The notes under the pieces were generated by a model that did not search any database, had not been told where the DNA came from, and was given only the letters and a program-made list of their open reading frames with translations. From contig CAAFTS010000072.1 in NCBI GenBank assembly GCA_900765975.1, positions 1 through 9,025 of the forward strand: a DNA stretch of 9,025 nt, written 5' to 3'. A program made the position numbers and the translations under genes. Positions 1-6,089 of this stretch are shown here, one piece after another; the stretch's first letter is position 1; each line of letters begins with the position of its first letter. Source of the stretch: Lachnospiraceae bacterium (GTDB taxonomy: Bacteria; Bacillota; Clostridia; Lachnospirales; Lachnospiraceae).

Positions 1-1226
1 ACATACATGACCATATTCATAAGGCCAACACCCTTACCACCGAAAACACAGTTAAGCATCATATGTAGTAGCGGAACTAATCCCCCTAGAGGAGTCAACG
101 TATCATGCATGTTATTAACCGTACCGGTTGTAAAGGAAGTTGTTACCGTCGTAAACAAAGCTGATTGTGGAACACCAAAACGTACTTCTTTTCCTTCCAT
201 ACTTCCCTGACTCTGATCTATGCCCATCTCCCGGATCACAGGATTACCTGCCATTTCTGATTGATAGCAAATGGTAAGTCCAATCAGGAAAATGATTGCC
301 ATTGCACCAAAGATAACTGCCCCCTGACGTCCAAAGATTATTTTCTTTTGGGCTGTTCCCGGCGATGCCTGTACATTCATGGCTGCTTTCTCTGCTTTTT
401 TCTCTTTTCTTTTATCATGAAGCATATGTCCAAAAGTAACTACACAGGCACCAGGCAAGATCATCATGGATATCATCTCTACAATATTACTGATTACCGT
501 AGGGTTTTCAAACGGCGTGGTTGAGTTTGCTCCAAAGAATCCACCACCATTCGTTCCCAGATGTTTAATGGATTCCAGAGCTGCTACCGGTCCTACTGCA
601 ATATCCTGGAAGTTTCCTTCCAAAGTTTCAATTGTAAAGTTTCCTTGTAATGTCTGTGGTGTCCCCTGGCTTACCAATAATAACCCGACTATAAAAGATA
701 CTGGAATTAAAATTCTAGTCGTAATCCTTACCATATCCTCATAAAAATTTCCAATTTTCTTTCCAGCCAGTCCTCGGCAGAAAGCCATACATGCTGCATA
801 ACCCGTTGCAGCTGATGTAAACATCATAAAAATAATGACACACATTTGTGCCACATAAGAAAGACCGCTTTCTCCTGAGTAATGCTGCAGGTTTGTATTC
901 GTCATAAAGCTGATAATCGTATTAAAGGAAAGTGTTGGCTCCATATTAGAAATCCCATTCGGATTCAAAAACAGGATGCTTTGCAGTCTTAAAATTGCAT
1001 ATCCTACAAATACCATAACTGCATTTACCAAGAGCAAGGTCAATGCATATTTCTTCCATCCCATATCTTCGCCCTTAATTCCACAAACTTTATAGATGCA
1101 GCGATCAATCGGATTAAAAACTTTATCCGCAAAAGTCTTTTGTTTTGTTGCAATATGGTACATATATTTTCCAACCGGAATGACCAGTATCACAAAAATC
1201 ACAAGTGTCAAAATAATCTGTAACAT
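1..1226 (-). CDS. kdpA: Potassium-transporting ATPase subunit A, 3' part missing (runs off left edge)
   Basis: KdpA is the K+-binding, channel-like membrane subunit of the KdpFABC high-affinity potassium pump. The reading frame is open from the ATG at 1226 to the window edge: 408 codons of a family that usually has about 560, so the C-terminal part lies outside. Seen directly: a first filter-like segment [13 protein letters not shown] (about residues 106-118), the hallmark second filter [20 protein letters not shown] (about 223-242), a GKEVRFG segment, and [17 protein letters not shown] followed by VFGGKGVG near the edge. Many hydrophobic segments alternate with short loops. One cytoplasmic loop (about residue 265-290) is rich in Lys and Ala. 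An AGGAGG-type site lies 7-8 bases before the ATG. It is the last visible gene of an operon with kdpF; kdpB and kdpC would be expected further left. Identification is firm; it is intact as far as visible. Confidence 0.97.
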   Translation of the reverse strand, partial: MLQIILTLVIFVILVIPVGKYMYHIATKQKTFADKVFNPIDRCIYKVCGIKGEDMGWKKYALTLLLVNAVMVFVGYAILRLQSILFLNPNGISNMEPTLSFNTIISFMTNTNLQHYSGESGLSYVAQMCVIIFMMFTSAATGYAACMAFCRGLAGKKIGNFYEDMVRITTRILIPVSFIVGLLLVSQGTPQTLQGNFTIETLEGNFQDIAVGPVAALESIKHLGTNGGGFFGANSTTPFENPTVISNIVEMISMMILPGACVVTFGHMLHDKRKEKKAEKAAMNVQASPGTAQKKIIFGRQGAVIFGAMAIIFLIGLTICYQSEMAGNPVIREMGIDQSQGSMEGKEVRFGVPQSALFTTVTTSFTTGTVNNMHDTLTPLGGLVPLLHMMLNCVFGGKGVGLMNMVMY

Positions 1227-1258
1227 GTCTTCTCCTCCTAGTTATTCTCACCAGATTC

Positions 1259-1342
1259 TTACAATTTTTCTGGATTTATCAATGCATACACCAGATAAAT
1301 CCCAATCCCGGCAATCATAACACCTAAAACAATCATATCCAT
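1259..1342 (-). CDS. kdpF: KdpF small subunit of the Kdp potassium pump
   Basis: A 27-residue single-pass membrane peptide, MDMIVLGVMIAG then GIYLVYALINPEKL. The ending (YAL, then a Pro-Glu-Lys within the last few residues) is typical of KdpF, which sits in the membrane against KdpA and stabilises the KdpFABC complex. It starts at the ATG at 1342 with an AGGAGGA site at 1350-1356 that overlaps the stop codon of the upstream peptide gene, suggesting translational coupling. Its TAA is 32 bases before the kdpA start, and kdpA has its own AGGAGGAG site. The length fits the family (about 25-30 residues). Usually missed by gene callers because of its size. Confidence 0.9.
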   Translation of the reverse strand: MDMIVLGVMIAGIGIYLVYALINPEKL

Positions 1343-1354
1343 TTTGCTTTCCTC

Positions 1355-1456
1355 CTATTTTTCTTTTGGTTTGATCTGCCAGTCGCAAAAATCTGCAAAT
1401 GCCTTCACCAAGCCAAAACATCCTAATAAAATTGCTATCATGAATACATCCAACAT
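1355..1456 (-). CDS. 33-residue membrane peptide in front of kdpF (Kdp-associated, function unknown)
   Basis: The product is MLDVFMIAILLGCFGLVKAF, then ADFCDWQIKPKEK: one hydrophobic segment (residues about 4-20) followed by an aromatic/acidic F-A-D-F-C-D-W patch and a basic tail. The ATG at 1456 has a very strong AAAGGAGG site 8-9 bases upstream, and the gene ends 12 bases before kdpF, so it is very probably translated as part of the kdp operon. I recall that two small hydrophobic ORFs also precede kdpA in Clostridium acetobutylicum; whether this is the same peptide is not checked. The topology and position suggest an accessory or assembly peptide for KdpA/KdpF, but no function can be assigned from sequence. 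Confidence 0.8.
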   Translation of the reverse strand: MLDVFMIAILLGCFGLVKAFADFCDWQIKPKEK

Positions 1457-1557
1457 AATTTCGTTCCTCCTTTACAACTTTTTCATGCATTATCATAGTC
1501 CTTTTTCTCTTAATATGGCATAAATCATTCCAGCCACAGTTTAAGATGCAATAAAGA
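1457..1557 (-). other. Intergenic stretch before the kdp peptide genes
   Basis: These 101 bases lie between the small membrane protein and the 33-residue peptide. I see no convincing promoter or terminator, so read-through from the upstream gene is possible. A 14-codon GTG-started frame (1537-1493) is present but lacks a good ribosome binding site. The only clear signal is the AAAGGAGG site just before 1456. Confidence 0.4.
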
Positions 1558-1749
1558 TTATGCCCATCCGAAAATCAAAGACATTGGTAAAGCAAAAATA
1601 ATTGTAATTGCACAAACAGCACATAACACAATCAAAGGCATTCCTACAAAGATGGAAAAAAAGCCAAGGATCGGATGATGCCATAAAAATTTTTCTGCAC
1701 GAACTTCAAAATCATATTCACACTTTTTAATCGCTTTTATAATACTCAC
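1558..1749 (-). CDS. Small membrane protein of unknown function, GTG start
   Basis: About 63 residues from a GTG at 1749 (66 from an alternative GTG at 1758). The 1749 start is preferred because a GGGGTGA site lies 5 bases ahead of it; no in-frame ATG exists. The N-terminal half is polar (IIKAIKKCEYDFEVRAEKFL), then a His-His-Pro and two hydrophobic stretches (about residues 27-60: GFFSIFVGMPLIVLCAVCAI, then TIIFALPMSLIFGW). This predicts one membrane hairpin or one long segment behind a cytoplasmic amphipathic helix. I do not recognise a named family. It is separated from rsgI by a terminator and lies 101 bases upstream of the kdp peptide gene on the same strand, so it may be the first gene of the kdp transcript or an independent gene. 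Confidence 0.55.
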   Translation of the reverse strand: MSIIKAIKKCEYDFEVRAEKFLWHHPILGFFSIFVGMPLIVLCAVCAITIIFALPMSLIFGWA

Positions 1750-1758
1750 ATCATTCAC

Positions 1759-1906
1759 CCCATTTCTTTTTACACATCAAGAATACCGCAGAATATATTA
1801 AATAGGGGAAAGCATATTTCTATTCAGATTAAAATTCCATAAGAAATAGAAAACCGTTCTAGTTAGAATAATCCACAAAATTCTTTATCGCATGTACATG
1901 ACAGCA
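1759..1906 (-). other. Intergenic region with an AT-rich inverted repeat, upstream of the small membrane protein and kdp genes
   Basis: No gene is seen here. It must contain the promoter for the downstream minus-strand genes unless the rsgI terminator leaks, but no clear -35/-10 pair stands out. A perfect 8-base inverted repeat TTTCTATT / AATAGAAA lies at 1845-1852 and 1817-1824 with a 20-base spacer, and could be an operator or a weak hairpin in the leader. An ATGTACAT palindrome is near 1893-1900. I saw no recognisable riboswitch fold, although K+ uptake genes in Firmicutes are often controlled by a c-di-AMP riboswitch. Confidence 0.4.
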
Positions 1907-1949
1907 TAATAAAAAGAGCTGCTCACTAATTTCTTAGCTCACAGCCCTT
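1907..1949 (-). terminator. Intrinsic terminator after rsgI
   Basis: Read on the minus strand, a 16-base arm (1949-1934) folds on a second arm (1929-1914) around a four-base GAAA loop, with two central mismatches and three G-T pairs. A run of five T follows at once. It begins 36 bases after the rsgI stop, so it should end the sigI-rsgI transcript and insulate the kdp genes. Confidence 0.85.
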
Positions 1950-1984
1950 GCATTCCTACAAAATCACTTTATTCAATTCCTTCA

Positions 1985-3127
1985 TTAATCTTTCTCTAAT
2001 TCACCAGTACTTTCTGAAGTTTTCATTTCTTCTACTTCGTTTTCTGTCATATCATCTGCTGATTCCATTTCATACGAATCTGCTTCCTCGCCAGGCTCTG
2101 TTTCTTCATCTAATGTTTCTGATTTATACTTCTCCCCTTGATTTTCCGATTCATCTGCTGTGTCTGTTTCATCCGCATCCTTGGATTCTCCAGACTTATC
2201 TGTTTCGTCTGCCTGATCAGTTTCTTCCTGCTCCTCCCGATTCTCTTTTTGCAGTTCTAAAACATTTTCATTCTCATCATTATCCGCTTCCTCTTCTTTT
2301 TCAAGATCATCTGCATCTTCATACTCAGATAATTTTTCTTGAATCGTTTTTTTCAATGCAGGATCATCCATAAAGGACGGATTCTTTTCCAGCAATTCCA
2401 GGATCTCTTCTTCTGTAGCTTCATTTACCACTTTGTTGTAATTATCCCCAGTTAATATCTGTTCCGCCAGATATATCCCCAAACTTTTGCCTGCTTTCTT
2501 TGCATTTTCAACATCTTCTTTATCCCCTGCAAGGTAAAGTAAATGCTCCGTACCAAATGCTTTTTCCAGACGTCTCTGCAATGCTGCACGTTCTTCTTCA
2601 GATTCGTTCTCCAAAAAAGCGTATCCCACTATAATGGTTTCTTTTCCCGAAAGATCCTGTGAAAAATAGTTCTTGATTGTTTCTACCTTTTCTCCTTTTA
2701 TCTCTTTCTTTTCTTCTCCTGTAAGAGAATCATTCTTTGAATCGGCTTCTTTCACTCTGTTTTTTTGATTTAAAACTACTTCAACCGCTTTTTCTCCATC
2801 CACAGATACCATAGCGTAAGCCTTTTCCGGCTTTGATAATACTGCAAAAGATGTAACAAAAAGCGCACATGCGGCTGCTACTGCAACCATCTTCTTCCAA
2901 AATGTTTTATGTTGATTTCCGGTTTTCTTCTTTTCTGCAAACGGGATGATGGATGCATGGTTTTCTTCCTTGAAAGAATCCCTTTTCAATATATCTTCTT
3001 CTAATATGTAGATGCGATTCCCCACCTTCATACCGTCTTTATATACAACGCGAAGAATCTGACCGTCTTCTGCCATAACAAGTGCATACGTTTCTTTTAT
3101 TTCCATTACAATTACTTTATGATACAT
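1985..3127 (-). CDS. rsgI: RsgI-type membrane anti-sigma factor with acidic extracytoplasmic tail
   Basis: A 380-residue single-pass protein. Residues 1-50 are the cytoplasmic RsgI N-terminal domain that binds SigI (VIVMEIKETYALVMAEDGQ and following). A Lys-rich stretch precedes one membrane segment at about 79-98 (VAVAAACALFVTSFAVL). The outside part starts KAYAMVSVDGEKAVEVVLN, the position of the SEA-like (SEAL) domain in which RsgI proteins cut themselves at an Asn-Pro bond; here that Asn-Pro is absent. A mixed alpha/beta region with KSLGIYLAEQIL (about 214-225) follows. The last 110 or so residues are dominated by Glu, Asp, Ser, Thr and Lys, and look disordered. There is no carbohydrate-binding module, unlike the RsgI proteins of cellulolytic clostridia. 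The start at 3127 overlaps the sigI stop by 11 bases with a GAGAGG site upstream, and an alternative ATG at 3106 would cut off the conserved first strand. Family firm, ligand unknown. Confidence 0.92.
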   Translation of the reverse strand: MYHKVIVMEIKETYALVMAEDGQILRVVYKDGMKVGNRIYILEEDILKRDSFKEENHASIIPFAEKKKTGNQHKTFWKKMVAVAAACALFVTSFAVLSKPEKAYAMVSVDGEKAVEVVLNQKNRVKEADSKNDSLTGEEKKEIKGEKVETIKNYFSQDLSGKETIIVGYAFLENESEEERAALQRRLEKAFGTEHLLYLAGDKEDVENAKKAGKSLGIYLAEQILTGDNYNKVVNEATEEEILELLEKNPSFMDDPALKKTIQEKLSEYEDADDLEKEEEADNDENENVLELQKENREEQEETDQADETDKSGESKDADETDTADESENQGEKYKSETLDEETEPGEEADSYEMESADDMTENEVEEMKTSESTGELEKD

Positions 3128-3782
3128 GGTGATGACACCTCTCTCCCTTAATCCAATAGACTAATCCTGGAAATTGTTTCACAAATATAATCAATACGGA
3201 CAGAATAAATTCTTTACTCCCCTTTACAATTTTCTCTGTAACCTTGGAAAGCCTGGCAACTTTACGGATTGGAAGTTTCTTTTTTAAATACGTTTCTTCT
3301 ACTGTTTCTTTGTCTTCACTGGCAATTTCCGCTACTGTTACTGCTCTTTTTCTTGTATCACTATGTTTGGGTGCCCGATCTGCAAGAACTTCCAGCGTTA
3401 ATCCGAACAGCAGCAATTCTTCCCGATACTGAATAATTTCTTCATGAAGGCTACTGTTTTCTTCCTTTTCTTCTGCAAAATCTATTCCCTCTTCCTGCAT
3501 TGCTTCCAGAGAGACCTCAGACGATTCCTTTCTTTTTTTCCCTAAATAAGTTTTCAGACGGCTTTCTATCACCAATTTTGCAAATCCCAGAAAGTTTCCT
3601 CTATCCTCATCATATTTTTTCACTGCTTCAGTAAAGGCGATCAATGCTATGCTGAATTCGTCATCATTTTCAATCGAAACATATTTTCCCGTAAAATTGC
3701 TTACTGTACGGATTAAAAAAGCCATATGCTGATTTATAAGCTGATCCAGATTCTCTATTGCTATCTTTTCACCTGGAACCAT
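3117..3782 (-). CDS. sigI: RNA polymerase sigma factor SigI
   Basis: A 221-residue SigI-family alternative sigma factor. Sigma region 2 is at about residues 28-80 (FTGKYVSIENDDEFSIALIA, then F.EAVKKYDEDRGNFLGFAKL and RLKTYLGKKRK), the -10 recognition and core-binding part. The C-terminal SigI domain, at about residues 128-212, has the VTVAEIASEDKET and LPIRKVARLSKVTEKIVKGS helix-turn-helix-like segments and an EFILSVLIIFVKQFPGLVYW ending typical of SigI. In Bacillus and Clostridium, SigI responds to heat, cell-wall defects or plant polysaccharide through the partner RsgI, whose gene overlaps here. The ATG at 3782 has an AAGGGG site at a good distance. It lies 63 bases after the DUF4956 gene. 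The gene is intact. Confidence 0.93.
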   Translation of the reverse strand: MVPGEKIAIENLDQLINQHMAFLIRTVSNFTGKYVSIENDDEFSIALIAFTEAVKKYDEDRGNFLGFAKLVIESRLKTYLGKKRKESSEVSLEAMQEEGIDFAEEKEENSSLHEEIIQYREELLLFGLTLEVLADRAPKHSDTRKRAVTVAEIASEDKETVEETYLKKKLPIRKVARLSKVTEKIVKGSKEFILSVLIIFVKQFPGLVYWIKGERCHHHVS

Positions 3783-3809
3783 AGCTACCCCTTCTTTCTA
3801 TATCTTCAT

Positions 3810-3833
3810 TCCGAATTCTATTATATCATGGGG
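3810..3833 (-). promoter_or_regulatory. Candidate sigI promoter(s): sigma-A -10 and SigI-like CCCC/CGGA pair
   Basis: In the 63-base gap before sigI, the minus strand holds a perfect TATAAT at 3825-3820. A GTGATA at 3849-3844, 18 bases upstream, gives a weak -35. Overlapping it is CCCC (3833-3830), 16 bases, then CGGA (3813-3810), which resembles the C-rich -35 and CGWA -10 that I recall for SigI-dependent promoters. Both would start transcription shortly before the sigI ribosome binding site, fitting basal plus autoregulated expression. This is pattern matching only. Confidence 0.45.
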
Positions 3834-3845
3834 AGTCTCTATTTA

Positions 3846-4511
3846 TCACGCATTTTGTGCCAGCAAATTAACGCTGTCAATTCCGCCCAATTCAAAAATC
3901 GTTTCAATAACTTTATTGCTGTTTGTTTCCGGGATCTCTACTTCATATACCAGTTCAAAGGAATCGGCAAGAATATTTTTAGCCTTTACCAGATTACTGT
4001 TTGTATGATAACCGACAATTTTCTGGATTTGATCCAAGTCTGTATTACTTCCTCTTACAACCAGTAACAAATGCTGATTTTCCGTTCCGGTATTTTTTGT
4101 CATAAACATTACGACAGCTAAAACCACACTTCCGATACATCCAATCAAATAACTTTGTGTTGCAGAAGCAATGCCAATTGCCATAGACCAGAAAATAAAT
4201 CCGATATCACGTGGATCACGAATATTCGTACGAAATCTTACAATCGATAACGAACCGATCATTCCAAGAGAAAGTGCAATATTCGTTTGTATCAGATCCA
4301 TCAGGATGGTAGATATAATTGCTAATGCCACTAAAGTTGCTGCAAATTTCGGCTGATAGGATTGTTTCGTATTGGATAAACGATAGGTTACCCACAAAAT
4401 TGCCGCAAACAGTAAAGCTACTGCCAGACTTATCCATATCATTATTCCACTTGGTTTTATTTGTATTGCATTCATAAAAGAATTTATAGTTTCTTCTAAC
4501 TGCTGATTCAT
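3846..4511 (-). CDS. DUF4956 integral membrane protein (second copy in operon)
   Basis: A 221-residue membrane protein of the DUF4956 family. Predicted membrane segments are at about residues 22-43, 56-76, 100-118 and 121-137. The family signature SLGMIGSLSIVRFRTN, then RDPRDIGFIFW, spans about residues 81-107 and places a cluster of Arg and Asp near the membrane face. The C-terminal 75 residues (HLLLVVRGS onward, with DSFELVYEVEI) look like a soluble alpha/beta domain. The family is often found next to VTC-domain genes, and a membrane or channel partner for VTC is a reasonable inference, not a shown function. The ATG at 4511 follows an AAGGAG site, 16 bases after the MBL stop. It is a paralogue of the protein at 5409-6074, with the same length, the same motif and a matching SFELVYE/TFELVYE segment. 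Confidence 0.9.
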   Translation of the reverse strand: MNQQLEETINSFMNAIQIKPSGIMIWISLAVALLFAAILWVTYRLSNTKQSYQPKFAATLVALAIISTILMDLIQTNIALSLGMIGSLSIVRFRTNIRDPRDIGFIFWSMAIGIASATQSYLIGCIGSVVLAVVMFMTKNTGTENQHLLLVVRGSNTDLDQIQKIVGYHTNSNLVKAKNILADSFELVYEVEIPETNSNKVIETIFELGGIDSVNLLAQNA

Positions 4512-4527
4512 ATTCCTGCTCCTTTCC

Positions 4528-5394
4528 TTACTCCTTTAACTGTTCAATCTGAATCTGTTCCCCATTCAAAATAAAATCCCACGCAAGTTGATCTCCTTCT
4601 GAATAGAAACTTTCCACATCAAAGGCATCCAATCGTGCTTCTATCTCCGGATTTACCGAATCTGGATTTTCTTCTTCATTTCCCGTAATGAGCCCATACG
4701 TTGGCCTGACTTTTTCTAAAAATGTAACCGATGTTGCATCATTTTCTCCATGATGTCCCAATTTTAAAATATCTGTTTTCTGCACCTCACCACTTTGTAA
4801 ATAAGCAGCTTCTTCTCCATATTCCATGTCTCCTGTCATAAGGAAAGAATTCTTTCCGTATTGGAAACGGAGAACAATAGAATTATTATTTGCATTTCTG
4901 TAATCACATCTTTCCGGTATCCAGACATTAACTATCACGCCTTCCAAATCCAATACTTCTCCACCTTCCAGATATTCCAATGGAACCTGATAAGAGTCCG
5001 CTAATTCTTGCATATCTACTTTTTCATATGAAGCATCATCCCTTTTGGAAAGATATATTTTTTCTATGTGGTAGTCTTTTATTAGTTTTTTCACATTTCC
5101 GGCATGATCCTTGTGTCCATGAGATAAAAAAATACCTTTTAACTCTGTTACCTGTTTTTTCTCTAATACTTTTTTAATCTGCTGATAATCTTCTTTTTTC
5201 CCCGTATCACACATGTAATAAGTATCTTCCGGAGTTTTTAATAAAAACGCATCTCCTTTTCCTATGGTTATAAACATCAACTCAGCAGTTTTTCCTGTTA
5301 CAGCAGGTTCTTCCTTTTCCTTTTTCCCACAACCGCTGAAACAGATTCCACATATTAAACAGCTCATTATTAAAAAAAGTTTTATCCGTTTCAT
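4528..5394 (-). CDS. Metallo-beta-lactamase-fold lipoprotein, ComEC/Rec2-type hydrolase domain
   Basis: A 288-residue protein from the ATG at 5394, which has a perfect GGAGG site 6 bases upstream. An in-frame ATG at 5412 overlaps the previous stop but lacks such a site. Residues 1-22 form a lipoprotein signal ending in FSGC (Cys22), so the protein should be anchored on the outer face of the membrane. The MBL metal-binding motif is SHGHKDHAGN (His92, His94, Asp96, His97), followed by LMTGDM (Asp189) and KLGHHGENDATS (His214/215). Together with NNNSIVLRFQYG, this matches the C-terminal MBL domain of ComEC-like proteins, here free of the ComEC membrane channel. Such domains hydrolyse phosphodiesters or are thought to degrade DNA outside the cell. 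In this operon, a phosphoanhydride or polyphosphate substrate is an open possibility. Catalytic residues appear intact; substrate unknown. Confidence 0.9.
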   Translation of the reverse strand: MKRIKLFLIMSCLICGICFSGCGKKEKEEPAVTGKTAELMFITIGKGDAFLLKTPEDTYYMCDTGKKEDYQQIKKVLEKKQVTELKGIFLSHGHKDHAGNVKKLIKDYHIEKIYLSKRDDASYEKVDMQELADSYQVPLEYLEGGEVLDLEGVIVNVWIPERCDYRNANNNSIVLRFQYGKNSFLMTGDMEYGEEAAYLQSGEVQKTDILKLGHHGENDATSVTFLEKVRPTYGLITGNEEENPDSVNPEIEARLDAFDVESFYSEGDQLAWDFILNGEQIQIEQLKE

Positions 5395-5408
5395 ATTCTT
5401 CCTCCATA

Positions 5409-6074
5409 TCATGCCACTTTTGTCTTTGGCGCTAATACATTCACACCACGGATTCCTTCTATGTTACTGATCCGGTTGACTAACTTCTCCTCTTCGTTTT
5501 TTTTAAGCTGCAATTCATATACCAGTTCAAATGTATCCGTAAAAACATTTTTACTCTGTACGGTAACACCTGCCTGATGCAACACATCCTGTACCAGTTC
5601 CAGTTGCTTTTTTTCTCCTCTGACAACCATCATCTGATGTTCGCATCCTTTATCCAGTTTATGGAACACGACCAGTACAATTCCCATAATCAGCGAACTG
5701 GCTATTCCTGCGGTAAACGCTCCTACTGCGGACGCAATTCCTATTGCCAATGCCCAGAAAACAAATCCTAAATCCCTGGGATCTTTGGTATTCGTTCGGA
5801 TTCTGCAAATAGACAGGGAACCCAGCACCCCTAAAGATAACAGGGGATTATTCTGAATCAGCGCCAGCAAAACAGTTGAAATCACTGACAGCATCATCAA
5901 TGTAATGTTAAACTTTTTATTATACGTTAAAGTATCGTGGCACACTCTGTAAATCACCAGCATAAAACTTGCAACTACAAGGGTAAATAAAATACTTCCT
6001 AATAAATTCTGCATGGTTGTAATGTAAGGCGCAGCAATCTGCTCTCCCATAAAAGTTTTCATCCAATTACTCAT
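5409..6074 (-). CDS. DUF4956 integral membrane protein (first copy in operon)
   Basis: A 221-residue DUF4956 protein from the ATG at 6074, chosen because AAAGGATGAGG lies just upstream and the length then equals that of its paralogue. The ATG at 6083 leaves almost no room for a ribosome binding site. Membrane segments are predicted at about residues 25-44, 57-75, 100-118 and 119-138. The signature SLGVLGSLSICRIRTN, then KDPRDLGFVFW, is at about 80-106, and a soluble C-terminal domain begins near MMVVRGE (148) and includes TFELVYELQL. The gene follows the VTC stop by about 15 bases, and its own stop overlaps an ATG of the MBL frame (ATGA), so translation of the three genes is probably coupled. 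Its role is inferred from neighbours only: a membrane partner of the VTC enzyme. Confidence 0.9.
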   Translation of the reverse strand: MSNWMKTFMGEQIAAPYITTMQNLLGSILFTLVVASFMLVIYRVCHDTLTYNKKFNITLMMLSVISTVLLALIQNNPLLSLGVLGSLSICRIRTNTKDPRDLGFVFWALAIGIASAVGAFTAGIASSLIMGIVLVVFHKLDKGCEHQMMVVRGEKKQLELVQDVLHQAGVTVQSKNVFTDTFELVYELQLKKNEEEKLVNRISNIEGIRGVNVLAPKTKVA

Positions 6075-6089
6075 TTTCCTCATCCTTTC

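Noticed and set aside
466..744. 92-codon plus-strand frame and other plus-strand frames inside 1-1226
   Set aside because: They are antisense to kdpA, whose family motifs are unmistakable on the minus strand.
1248..1496. 82-codon minus-strand frame over the kdp peptide genes
   Set aside because: It overlaps kdpF and the 33-residue peptide in another frame, has no good ribosome binding site, and its product is a mix of Cys, Arg and Trp with no family resemblance.
1493..1537. 14-codon GTG-started frame (MAGMIYAILREKGL) before the kdp peptide gene
   Set aside because: It vaguely resembles a small membrane peptide or leader, but lacks a convincing ribosome binding site and is short enough to be chance.
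1948..2373. 141-codon plus-strand frame rich in Leu, His, Phe and Pro
   Set aside because: It is the antisense of the acidic low-complexity tail of rsgI, where GAA/GAT-rich codons leave the opposite strand open. No ribosome binding site and no recognisable protein.
4216..4437. 73-codon minus-strand frame inside the second DUF4956 gene
   Set aside because: Alternative frame of a clear coding sequence with no support of its own.
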